Below are positions 53,455-63,949 of a stretch of DNA of 64,000 nt, piece by piece. The notes under the pieces are model-generated. The model saw only the letters and a list, made by a program, of their open reading frames with translations. It searched no databases and had not been told where the DNA came from. The position numbers were made by a program, and so were the translations under genes. The stretch covers positions 30,001 through 94,000 of the forward strand of contig CAJNDS010002580.1 of NCBI GenBank assembly GCA_905221605.1. Reading direction: 5' to 3'. Source of the DNA: Symbiodinium natans (lineage: Eukaryota; Sar; Dinophyceae; Suessiales; Symbiodiniaceae). Each line of letters opens with the position of its first letter. Within the stretch, counting starts at the first letter, position 1.

Positions 53455-54540
53455 GGCAGTGAAGAACAGGTCAAGTAGCATGTTAGGCAATACACAAACG
53501 AATACATAAGGTAATACGAAAGGTACTACCGACAATAATACAGCAATACATAAAGTGATACATAAAGTAATACATTATACAGCACTTGCTGCGAAATGAG
53601 GGCCGCTGGCTTTGAGCTTTGCTTGGCTTGAGACAAGCTCCTGAAGTCCAAACCGCAAAAGTGTCTTCACGGCTCACTCAGTCTCTGAAAGCCAATGATG
53701 AAGCCCCGTGTCAATCATTACCTGGCTCGGAGCTGAACACTAAGTGGTCCTCCTAACACTAGGTGGTCCTCCTTTTGCTGTTGCCACACTGAATTCAGCG
53801 CTTCCTGACAGCTGTGAGGACTTGTTGATGACGCAATCGCAAGCTGATAGTCAAGTAAAATGTTGCACTTCGCACGCGTCAGAACTCAAAAGATCTGGCC
53901 TTTACTCCACGCTGCCACTCCTTTCGCCGCTGTGCCTGGCAGCTTGCAAACTCACTTCGCTTTACGGGCACAGATGGCTGGGCAAGAGTTCGGGTCCGGA
54001 GAATCCCCATGCCGTCCTGTCGCTGCTTCGCGGAAGCCACTGCCTGCTAGGAGGGCTTGGGGGGTTCGAAACAAACCTACCCCGACTCAAAGTGAGTGGA
54101 GCACAGCAAGCTCTTTTCAAGCGTCTGGGTGCTCGGGTTTACAGAAACACCCATCACTTCCCACGCACACTTTTCGCATCTGTTGGCTGTGCACCGCACA
54201 GAGTTCCCCTTCTGCTGTGGACGCTGCCACCTGAAGGTCAGACCAGGCAGAAGCTCTTGGGTTGTGGGCTTTGTTGCCCTCCAACATGGGTGAGGCCACA
54301 TCTGCTTCAAGCAGTCCAGAATTAGACCGGCTGCTGAAGGGACCCAGAAGCGGACCGGCTGCTGTCAACTCATGGACAGAGCAAGCTTTAGACAGCATGG
54401 CGCGGAATGGGAGCGACTGTCAATATCAAAGCGAGCATGTCAAATGTCATCTATCTTTTCCGTGCAGCACTCCAGAACATAAAACCAGCCACCGTTGAAG
54501 AATGTTCAACTTGGACAAACCTGAACGTGCCGGCTTCTGG
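53455..54540. other. Spacer, no gene recognised
   Basis: Includes an AT-rich patch with repeated AATACATAA-type motifs (53480-53580) and a duplicated AACACTA-GGTGGTCCTCC motif (53737-53775). It follows the stop of the Tpt1 gene on the minus strand, so should hold its 3' end. Confidence 0.45.
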
Positions 54541-54541
54541 C

Positions 54542-57343
54542 TCAAAGCAAAGCTCCTGTCTGCAGATCCTTCATCTGGGAAATGAAGGAAGCCGGAATAA
54601 TCCCTCCTTTCCCAGGTGACAGAATGACCTGGTTCGCACTCCGAAAGAAAGGAATTCCATCCTTGGACGCTTTGAGGACAGAAGTCTCTGCAGGATGGTT
54701 CCCAGCCGCGAGTCGTATTGCAGCTAAGTGACCAGGATGGCAGCTCGCAAGTTAATGTAGACTGCTACCTGACACAATCCCCTTTTGCAGAAAGCTGCTC
54801 CGAAACAAAGTCCAGACACCAGACATTGAGACTGAGACCACGAGACGATCTTGGCCATGGCAGAAATGCAACGGTAAGTCGCTGGGAAATCAATCCAAAC
54901 ACGAGGAATATTTCACAGCACAATCAGGCCTCGCAGTTGTATCCTTGCCAAGACATCTTGACAGCTTCCAACTAAGAAAACAAGCAAGATGGCCACTTGG
55001 TGAAAAAGGTTGAGAACATGCGCCGACACTGCTAAATATGCTGAATGCTGGAAGACCTGCCAGGAGCTGAATGCTTGCCTGTTTTGTGCTGCAAAGGCGC
55101 GCATGCCCGAGATGACTCTGCCATCATGGGGTTCAAAGGGAGCAAAGTGGACATGGTTGCGGTCGGATGCGCCGCCACCAGCGATCAAGCCGCTCCTGCA
55201 CACAGCAAGGCCATTGCATGTCCCATTGTTGCGAGTCAGTTGCTTTGACCACCAAAGTCAAAAACTCTCCTCTTGATGGACTCCACATTCCGCCTGTATG
55301 TGCCATGCACACAAACCTCGCGGGCAGCAACTTACGGTCAGCAGCCGGGAGGCACAAACTCTTCAAGTGCCAAGCCTTGTAAAAGCATCTCTCTAGATAC
55401 AGATGAATTTCTCTTTACATATATATATATATACAAGTATACTACAACTATATAAGGGGTACAAACAGAGTTGCAAAACCTGTTCCGGCAGCACAGCTTC
55501 CTCACTCCAACCTTCGACGTTGAAGACCGAAGACGGATTTACCAGCACCCTGAATGCCATCAGCTGACAGTCGGAAGGTCGGCATCTTCTGCACCAAGAC
55601 GATGGAGAAGGCTCTCATCCTCCACAGCCTCCAGCATGGCAGCTGTGACTGTTCGCACGACTGACCCGACAGACGCTAATGCGAGACGGGTACTTTCAGA
55701 TAGCTCTTCTCTGCAGCATACTGCAAGGACTGGCTGTCAAAGTCAGCGGATGAAAACTAAAAACGGAGGCGCTCTGCTTACAGTCCTTCTCTTCTTGATA
55801 TTCTTCTGCTCTAGGCTTTCACTCTCTCTCTCTCTTCTTCTTCTTCTTCTTCTTCTTCTTCTTCTTCTTCTTCTTCTTCTTCTTCTTCTTCTTCTTTTTC
55901 TTCTTCTTGTTCTTCTTCTTCTGCAGGGCATAGGGGGATCCCTGCGCTCTCTCTCTCTCTCTCAAACTCTTTTTCTTTTCTTTCAAGACGCCTGGCCCGG
56001 GAGGTTCCAACCCGCATCGAGATCCGGCGGACAAAAGCATCAGCTGCATGTGCCTTCATGGAGTGCCCCTGCACGGCTCTGACAAAAACCTGCGCGCTGA
56101 GAGCAGAGCGCGGGAGAACATTTGTGTGATTTCGTTCGGGCACCCTCCTGCCCGGACTCATCTTTGATTTCGAACCTCTTCTTGTCATTCGAATCAACTG
56201 CGACCTCGCGGGACACATCCAGTTGACAGGACTGCAGGCTTGAAAAGCAAAAAGGTATCCGAAGGTATCCATACCACGTAGCAAACTTTTTCGACGGCTA
56301 ACAAAACCCAGTTTTACATGGACAACTCCACCAGTGCCCTCCAAGCAAACTCAGCACCTAGAGAATGGAAGAAGCTTTGCAAAAACGTTCCCGGTTGTTT
56401 AAAGAATGCAGCACATATCATCAACCAGTAGGCGCAGCAATTGGTTTCACCAAAAGGTTATCAAGCTGAGATGCCTTGAACTTGCAGCATCTGCACTGGA
56501 ACTTTTCCAGATGTGCCACAAAAATCGTCGGTTGGGAAATCATTGGCCCAATCCGGTGGAAGAATGTGCGAGACTTTGGACGGATCAATGGTTAAGAAAT
56601 GGACAGTGATAGAGAAATGTGCGTTTCATCAAGTGAAGTTGTTTAAAGGGGAGGATTTGAGAGAGCTTGACATGCCTAAGCTTTAAGGGGCTAGGGTTCA
56701 GGGTCATTGGCATAGGGGTTTGGGGCCAGGGTTGGGTCCAAGGGGGTCGGTTTGGGGCTTGGGGCTACAGGGCTTTAAAGACCTTTTTGGTGCTGGGCCT
56801 GGGGCTTCGGAGCTTTAGGGTTGAAGGCCTGTAGTTCTACGTGCTTCAAGCTCGAGGGGCTTATCATACCGAACCCAGGGCTCTTGGAACCGGTTCACAT
56901 CTTAACTGGGCATGCCGTGGAATAGTTGACCAAACAATCTCTTTTAAAACGCTGGCTGTGCAAATCCGGGCAAAAAGCTGGCAAAGCAACGCACCCCCAC
57001 CGAAAAGCTGCATTCCTGCCTTGACCTCGTCTGCCGAACAGGACAACGAGGTAAAGTCCTGGAGCTTCAGCAAGTCCTGGGGATGTGACAACACTTGCCG
57101 AACTCTTGCCTCATCGCACACTCGACTTTTCGTGCCTAGGTCCTCTAAGCTGCAGAAGCCATCAGCACGGATGCGGACTCCCTGGCTGGCTGCAGTGTGT
57201 CGCAGCACACGGGCAAGCGCCTCCGACAGGCGCACAGGTCACTCACTTCTGCAGCAGCTTCCCGGACTGCGCACCTTTGAGATTTGGGTGGTGCGGTCTT
57301 TGCCAGCTCCTTTCCCTCCTTTGCCCTTGCCGCCCTTTCCGCC
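54542..57343 (-). CDS. tRNA 2'-phosphotransferase (Tpt1/KptA family)
   Basis: Tpt1 removes the 2'-phosphate left at the splice junction of tRNAs, passing it to NAD+. Exons: 57275-57343 (Gly/Lys-rich, then GKDRTTQISK), 57077-57235 (RLSEALARVLRHTAASQG, IRADGFCSLEDL), 56054-56089 (VFVRAVQGHSMK), about 55569-55640 (MLEAVEDESLLHRLGAEDAD), 55270-55316 (VCVHGTYRRNVESIK), 55099-55195 (RNHVHFAPFEPHDGRVISGM), about 54745-54768 (VAVYINLR) and 54542-about 54685 (KASKDGIPFFRSANQVILSP, ending ALL and TGA). The four residues known to be essential in the yeast enzyme have counterparts: Arg-His of VLRH, Arg before QGHS and Arg of FRSANQ. An exon carrying the (K/Q)RF segment is missing between 57077 and 56089. 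The start codon is not seen; the Gly/Lys-rich exon may continue upstream. The join between the first two exons is odd (see findings). Donors include GT, GC and GA. Confidence 0.88.
55408..55450. repeat. TA-rich simple repeat
   Basis: An ACATATATATATATATAC-type run inside an intron of the Tpt1 gene. Confidence 0.85.
55815..55962. repeat. (CTCT) and (CTT)n microsatellites
   Basis: About 28 CTT units, interrupted a few times, lie between two (CT)n runs. It falls in a Tpt1 intron; the apparent poly-Leu or poly-Lys frames are artefacts. Confidence 0.95.
56690..56830 (+). repeat. Degenerate TTTAGGG/GGGTTT-like patch
   Basis: G/T-rich sequence with GGGGTTTGGGG, GGGCTTTAAAG and CTTTAGGGTT motifs, a decayed telomere-like trace within a Tpt1 intron. 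Confidence 0.5.
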
Positions 57344-57344
57344 C

Positions 57345-58094
57345 TGCACAACAAAGCGACGCTACATCCAGCACCTTCTGCAGATGCTTGGCCTGCCTTA
57401 CGATCTCCCTTCCCATTTAGGAATGGTTGCGGCATGACCTGCTGAACAAAGGCCACAGATTCCAGGATCACACGTTTTCAGGCGGTTGGTTGAAGACTGC
57501 TCAGCTGGGCCAGGGACGGGTGACGTAGTTGTCGTTGTTGTTGTTGTCGTGGTTGTGGTCGTAGTTGTCGTCGTCTTGGTGGTGATCTCCTGACGAAGAA
57601 CCAGTTCGAACTGAACATCCAAAACCACGGTTGATCGAAGGACAGGGTCTGGGGGGAACGGTGGCTGTTATCATTCGGATCATTTGACATCGTTTGGACT
57701 TTGTTTTTACCACATCTACAAGGCTGCATTCGGGCCTGCCTGGATCGAAGGGTCTCCCCCAATGAAACCCAAAGAAGAGTTGAAGGATTGAATCGAGCGG
57801 CTAAGGTAGCAGGGGACGGATATGTGCAGCAAAGCCCTGGTAACAGAGGGAGATTCAGAAGCCCCCACGTCTCCACCAAGAACAAGCTCGAAAGCGCTGC
57901 CAATGCTGAAAAAAGTTAGGAGGTGGAAAAGCCCTAAACAATCCCAATCACTCGCCAAGGAGAGACTGACGACATGCCCCAACGGGAGCACCAAGAAAAA
58001 CAAACCCCCATCGAACCCCCCAAAGGGTCCCCCTGAACCAGACTGGAGAGGCAAACAAGCATCATCCCGTGCAGGAACCCACGCGCACACACTC

Positions 58095-58140
<46 letters not shown>

Positions 58141-58161
58141 ACACACACACACACACACTCA

Positions 58162-58204
<43 letters not shown>

Positions 58205-59600
58205 ACACTCACACACACTCACACACACACACACACTCACACACACTCACACACACTCACACACACTCACACACACTCACACACACTCACAAGACATGCA
58301 CAAAAAACACACAAACACACACGCGCGCACGCGCAGAGTAATGGCACGAGGTCCTTCTCAGCGCTTCGGCTTCGCCGCTTTCGTGAGCGGCTGCGGCTTC
58401 TTCCAGAAAAGACCGGGTGCAATGTTGTCACAAAATTTCTAGGACCATGCACGTGAAATGAAGACATTCCAGTATCTTCAAGACACTTCACAGCACATCA
58501 CCGCTCCATTCCTCCGACGCTTTCTGGAACGCGAAGATTTGCTCCTGCTCCTCCTGCTCCTGCTCCTGCACTGCTTTGCATGTGAGAGCTTCACGAGGAT
58601 GATTTCAAGGACTCTTGTACATCACCCTTGCCTGCTTCTCTTGCGGCGCGGCGCTTCATGTGGCTTGGAGGCCTCCTCTCTCTCACTGGATGGTGACCTC
58701 AGGAGAAGTGCATCTTGACACCTGCACAAGCTGGATGGTTTTGGCCTCCACTGGCCTTTCACATGCCTTGGGCGGCTTCGGCTTTTCAGATTCAGGCACC
58801 TTCTCCAAGTTCCTGGGCCAATCTGGCGCAACATGCCATTTTTGGAACCCTTCCCTCGTAGGAGAAAAAAGCGTAGAAATATGGGCCCTCCGAACGGGAT
58901 GCAGCATGAAGTCGCTTTGACTCTATAAATTTGACTGAAAGTCGATAGCCTGAAAACTAGACCAGCAATCATGCACATCAGCCAGCGCGACACCTTGTAG
59001 CCAACCGCCACTTGAGTCAACGGACAAAGCCAAGAAGCTCCTCCTTCACGCACTTGGGTTTGTCCGTCCAGTTCACCGTAACCTGAGTGCATCCACTGGA
59101 CATCATTTTTGAAGGATACTTGGTTGTAATAGTCCCATGTTGAAGTATTGAGCCTGCTTTGCGGCACAGGGATTGCGATTGCCGGGTCATCAAGTTTTTG
59201 GCTTCATGCACTTTGATCCCGCTGCTGGTTTGATGTTACTATAACTGCTCTTGGTCCTTTTCGTTGGACGTATGTCTGCACACACGTAGCCGGCTGACAT
59301 CCACAACTGCATCATACGAACGCCGAATGCGGCTTGGCGATACTTCACGAAAGCTGCCTGTTTGCGGGTAAACCTTCCACCGCGGTATCCCCACTCAAAT
59401 ACAAAAGCAATCGCATAGGAGCGAACATTTGACATATCTTCTCTATACATCTCTAGTAGAACAGAATGGAACCTCCACGACTTCTATCGCCGGGAGATGG
59501 GCAAAGAACATGCTCTTGATTCATCCACTACAGGTTCTACCTGTCGCACATGACAAAGCACTGGGTCAATCAAACACTCTGTCCGTATTTTGCAGGTGCT
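57345..59600. other. Region of microsatellites, no gene recognised
   Basis: Includes a GTT/GTC/GTG trinucleotide tract (57521-57585) and the long CA array (58085-58320). Minus-strand stretches around 59020-59440 (for example AKNLMTRQSQSLCRKAGS and FEWGYRGGRFTRKQAAFV) could be exons of the same gene as the SH3-like exons at 59.6-59.9 kb, but this is not shown. Confidence 0.35.
58085..58320. repeat. (CA)n array with regular ACTC interruptions
   Basis: About 235 bases of CA repeats punctuated by ACTC at intervals of roughly 10-20 bases, giving a higher-order CACACACTCA pattern in the second half. Confidence 0.95.
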
Positions 59601-59619
59601 CTGCAATCTGAGCTGGGTC

Positions 59620-59905
59620 CTTCACTTCGTACCTTCCTTTTGCGTCGCTGAAGCCTGCGACGGTTCCATCTTTTCCATTGTCACCTGCACTTTTCGCACC
59701 GACCTGAAAGTCGAGTCGGCTGATGCTCTCAACATAACCGGCCGCTACGTGCAGCTGGTAAACTGCTGCAATCAAAGGTGCAAGGCCATGGAACCTCACC
59801 CTGTCGCCGGTCTTGAATTTCCGCTCTGGCATTGCTGGGTCAGTGTCCTCAAAGCCGCACCAAGCTACTTCTGACTGAATCTGATGCCCTTCTGTGCACT
59901 TCCCA
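59620..59905 (-). CDS. Exon pair with SH3/KOW-like segment
   Basis: Exon ending at 59782 (start about 59870-59905) encodes FEDTDPAMPERKFKTGDRVR then FHGL, and stops at a GC donor. Exon 59620-59684, after a TGCAG acceptor, encodes DNGKDGTVAGFSDAKGRYEV and K, ending at a GA donor. Together they read GDRVRFHGL ... NGKDGTV ... KGRYEV, the pattern of small SH3-like or KOW-type beta-barrels often found repeated in dinoflagellate proteins. Phase across the junction is not proven and the rest of the protein is not identified. Confidence 0.45.
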
Positions 59906-59909
59906 GCCT

Positions 59910-61620
59910 GCACAGGGACGTTGAGATCGTGATGATCGCGGTTCTCAACACCATGTTGCCGGGATGGCACCGCGGGGAGGCCACAACATGCCCACTTTGC
60001 TTTACAGCGTGTTGAAACTTCTAAAACGTTGTGATGTTGTCAGCCTGTTGACCACGCATCGTGCTCACATCTAACGTCCAAATAGGCATCTAAATTGTGA
60101 ATGAAATGTCGCATCTTATGCTTTGGAGGCGGAGCCTGACAGCTTTCAAAGGCCAGGAAATCTATTTCGCAATCCTTACAGACGCCAAGTTTGTGCCTTT
60201 CGAAGTTCCCGCTCAAAGAACTTATCCTGGTTGGCAGCCGCTTTCGCCTGTGGTGGCACAAGGGAGCAATCTTCCAGATACGTTCGGCAGTCAAGAGCAG
60301 ACAAAGGCAGCGATGGGAGCGGCAGACAATGACAAAACAAAATCTCGTCCTGCTTCTGAGCTTCCCTTTCCTGCTTCTGCTGCTGCCTGCATGTCATCAT
60401 CAATGGGCACTCAACTCATACTCGTGGTCCTATGCGGTATCTGGCTTTCGTCCAAAAACAAATCACATGCACATGCCCTTCGACCATCTTTCTCAACATT
60501 CCACCTCTGTCTCTGTTCCTCTTGTCGCGTGCTTCGGCTTCTCACTTCTTCTTCCCAACCGTTTGACTGGCTTTGCCTCTCAGACATCGACAGCTCACAT
60601 TAAACCCTGAACCATATGCCAACGTCGCCCTCCCGTCTCAACGTGACATCAACCTGGTAACACAAGACGCGAGCCTGTGGCGGGTACTGTAGCTGCTGCT
60701 TTCATAGCTGTCATAGCCATAGCCGTTGTATCTGTAGCTGTCAGCAGTTCTTGATGCGTAGTTGCTTGTAAAAGACCAGCGTTCCCGTCCTGGCAACGAA
60801 ACAAAATAAACAAAGGTTCTCGAGCATTCCCAAAGCGCGTCGATGCCTAAAGCCTAAAGCCATGCCTTCTGGAGTGCCCAGTTCTTCCAATGCCTGGCAC
60901 TCCCGAATGTGCGGTGCGGGCACATGCAAAATCGAAGGAGGACGGGCGATTCCCATCCCTGTTTGCAAAATATTACAGGAGTGCGATTAGGAAGAAACAA
61001 CATGTTCAAAGCATTCGTCCAAATCACACGCGGGCGACAAAAGTTCAAAAACAACAACACCATTTAAACCCGTTATAACGAAAGCCAACGCCAAAATCGG
61101 CACATACCCGCGATTACCCACGACGAAGGGGGAGCATCGGGAAGGAACGATCAAACTCAAGAGAAGATGTAAACTTTCACCAAAGATGGCATCGGGGACG
61201 AGCACATCGCGAGATCATGTTGTCGGCCTCACGGATAGCACGGAAGCGATCCTCGTCACCAGTACCTGCACAACGCGCTCAAGCCGACATAGCAAGCACA
61301 TTCCCGAAGAGGCCAATAACACCGTATCTCTAAACAAATCTGCCCAATCTTGCCTGGCACATCAGGATGGTACGTCCTGTGCGAAGGTGCTATCTGAAAG
61401 CTGAATTGCCGTGCAGCCAATTACGGCAGCAGCGACAGCAAAACGGCAACAGCAACAACAAAATGTATTTTGCTTGCACGAAAGCACCGCGAAGGGTTCG
61501 TCGGAAAGAAACGCTGGCCCTGCTCTACACCGCACGAAGCACACCATGATCACGACCCCGCACTACCGCACCACTTAAGCCGCCTTTGCCACGACCACGA
61601 CACCGACTACCGCACGGCCA
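59910..61620. other. Region without recognisable gene
   Basis: A minus-strand stretch at about 60080-60215 (NFERHKLGVCKDCEIDFLAF and following) may be an exon of the same gene as the SH3-like exon pair. Nothing else is convincing. Confidence 0.35.
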
Positions 61621-61649
61621 GGTTTAGGGTTTCGGGTCTAGGGTTTAAG

Positions 61650-61975
61650 GTTTAGGCCTTTACAGAGGCTTTGGGAGGTATCCCGTAATTGACGGGCCAG
61701 GTTTGGGGTTTAGAGTTTCAGGTTTAGGGCTTAGGCCTTTGCAGAGGCTTTGGGAGGTATCCCGTAATTGACGTGCCAGGTTTAGGGTTTAGGGTTTAAG
61801 GTTAGGGCTGCACAGAGGCGTTGGGCCTTGGGAGGTATCCCGCGATTGAAGGGCCAGGTTTCGGGTTTCGGGTTTTAGGGTTTACGGCTCAGGGCTTTAC
61901 AGAGGTATCACGTCGGCTTTGGGAGGCATCCCGTAATTCAAGGGGCCAAGGCTTCACAGGCTTTGGCAGGCCCAA
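61650..61975 (+). repeat. Forward copies of a telomere-linked repeat unit
   Basis: Three to four copies of a unit containing TTTACAGAGGCTTTGGGAGG and TATCCCGTAATTGACGGGCC, separated by short TTTAGGG-type stretches (61620-61900). The same unit occurs in reverse orientation at 62320-62830. Confidence 0.85.
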
Positions 61976-62079
61976 GAGCCGTGCGATGGGGCGACCTTTC
62001 GCTTATAAGAGCTGCACCTTATGCCACTCGGCTACTGAAGTCTTAAAAGCCCTAAGGGGTTATACTCTTTATTTATAGG

Positions 62080-62275
62080 GTTTAAGGTTCAGGGTTTAAG
62101 GCTTTAGGGTTGTAGGGCTTTAGGGTTGTAGGGTTTTAGGGTTTTGGGGTTTTAGGGTTTTGGGGTTTTGGGGTTTTAGGGTTTTAGGGCTTTAGGGTTT
62201 TTAGGGTTTTTAGGGTTTTTAGGGTTTAATGCTTAGGGTTTAGGGTTAAGGCTTGAGGGTTGAAGGTTTAGGCCT
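62080..62275 (+). repeat. TTTAGGG-type telomere-like array
   Basis: About 190 bases of TTTAGGG, GTTTTAGGG and GTTTTTAGGG units. It is the centre of the inverted arrangement formed by the flanking units. A second smaller patch lies at 62540-62630. Confidence 0.85.
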
Positions 62276-62319
62276 TAGGGCTCTGGAAGGCCTTAGCCGT
62301 CAAGCCTCTGCAAAGCTTT

Positions 62320-62860
62320 TTGCCAAGCAATTACAGGATCTACCTCCCAAAGCCTTTGTAAAGCCCTCGCCAAGCATTACGGGATACCTCCCAAAGCCTC
62401 TGTCAAGCCTTAAACAGGCAATTACGGGATACCTCCCAAAGCTTCTGTAAAGCCTTAGCCCGTCAATTCCGGTATACCTCCCAAACCCTTTGAAATTCAC
62501 GGGTTAGAAGCTAGAGACTCTCAAAACCTCCTAAGGTTTATAAGGGTTAATTATAGGGTTTAGGGCTCAGGGTTTTAAGTAGTGTTTAGGGTTAAGGCTT
62601 GAGGGTTAAAGGTTTAGGGCTTAGGGCTCTGTAAAGCCTTAGCCCGTCAATTACGGGATACTTCCTAAGCCTCTGTAAAACTTTAGCCAAGCAATTACGG
62701 TATACCTCCCAAAGCCTTTGTAAAACCAAAAACCTGAGCCAAGCAATTACGGGATACCTCCCAAAGCCTCTATAAAGCCTTAATTAGCCCGTCGATGCCT
62801 CCCAAAGCCTCTGTAAAGCGGGTGAAAGGCTCTAAACCAAAGCCAATACACAGGCTTGCA
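62320..62860 (-). repeat. Inverted copies of the telomere-linked repeat unit
   Basis: At least six copies of the reverse complement of the 61650-61975 unit, recognisable by ATTACGGGATACCTCCCAAA and GCCTCTGTAAAGCCTTAGCC. Spacing is about 55-75 bases. Open frames running through them are not considered genes. Confidence 0.85.
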
Positions 62861-63007
62861 AAAAACCGTCCCGTAATTCACAGGTTATATAGGCCAAGGC
62901 ACCCAAGGCACCCGTCCCGTATTTTCGGGTTAAAGACCCCTTCCCGTAATTCGCGGCCCGCCCCCCGTCGTTTCAAGAAGTTAGACTGGTACGCAGTCTC
63001 GGCTGAG

Positions 63008-63255
63008 CCAACAACCACAACAACCACAACTTCCACAACAACCACAACAACCACAACAACCACAACAACCACAACAACCACAACAACCACAACAACCACA
63101 ACAACCACAACAGCCACAACAGCCACAACAGCCACAACAACCACCACAACCACCACAATCACCACAACCGCCACAACCGCCATAACCACCACAACCACGA
63201 CCACGACCTCCACAACCACGACCACGACCGCGACCACGACCGCGACCACCACTAC
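63008..63255. repeat. (ACAACC)n-derived minisatellite
   Basis: ACAACC hexamers at first perfect, then drifting through ACAGCC, ACCACA and CGACCA variants. The plus frame reads poly-Thr and the minus frames poly-Val, poly-Cys/Gly or Leu/Trp; none is believed to be coding. Confidence 0.9.
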
Positions 63256-63455
63256 CCCAACCGCAGCAGCCGGCAGCGACAGCAAAACACAAGCAAAAGC
63301 AACAGCAAGACACGCGCGCATGCATGTGAAAATAGGAAAAGGCGACAGCACGACGAGAACACTGACAGCTACAACATCATGATAGCAGCTGATAGCATCA
63401 TGAAAACAAAGAATACAAAAGAGACATGTGCACTTTCAGGTTGACAAGTCCCGTC

Positions 63456-63712
63456 CTGGCAAGACTGCGGAAGGCTGACCGGATCTCATCATACGAGGCG
63501 CTCCGCGACAGGCCCAAGACATCAAAGGGATTTCGAGAGACCGCCCGTCTTGAGACGAGGGTGGTCCGAGCGTGGGCTGCCCGATGTCCCAAGACAAACT
63601 GCGATGATGGCCAATACCGCACTGCCACAAATGATGTCAGCAAAGTTGCGAAAATCTGGCGCCATGTCCACCCATCATGCCAGGATCCATCCAGTGACAC
63701 TTTGCATCGCAT
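63456..63712 (-). CDS. J-domain (DnaJ-like) protein, first exon
   Basis: From the ATG at 63712 the frame reads WTWRQIFATLLTSFVAVRYW, a hydrophobic segment, then AAHARTTLVSRRAVSR and the start of a J domain, NPFDVLGLSRSASYDEIRSA followed by FRSLAR. The exon ends at GCCAG|GAC, a GA donor. J domains stimulate Hsp70 ATPase through an HPD loop that would be on the next exon, which I did not find in the repeat-filled sequence below 63.4 kb. The hydrophobic segment followed by an Arg/Ser/Thr-rich stretch could be an organelle-targeting leader. An upstream alternative start extends the frame to 63769. Confidence 0.7.
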
Positions 63713-63949
63713 TGCTGCGTGCGAGTGCTGGGAGGAGAGATCACAAGAGTTAGAAGCGAACCTTGACAAGTGTTTGGCAGCGTTGCAATGACTGCAGCAA
63801 CAGGCGCAGGATCAATTACAAACGTGCAACATCCCAGGTCCTGAGACACAGTCTAGCATGTGTTTGGTGTAGTTGGCATGTTTGCGCACGAGAAACGCTG
63901 CGGGAGAAAGCTCTGAAGCAGAAGATACTGTCGGCGGCAATCCCTTTTC

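Noticed and set aside
55811-56344. 177-codon minus-strand frame ending in poly-Glu
   Set aside because: Mostly a (CTT)n microsatellite in an intron; only the 12-codon QGHS segment inside it is a real exon.
57822-58442. 206-codon frame rich in His-Thr
   Set aside because: Translation of the (CA)n microsatellite.
62795-63382. 195-codon poly-Thr and 157-codon poly-Val frames
   Set aside because: Produced by the (ACAACC)n tract on both strands; low complexity, no domain.
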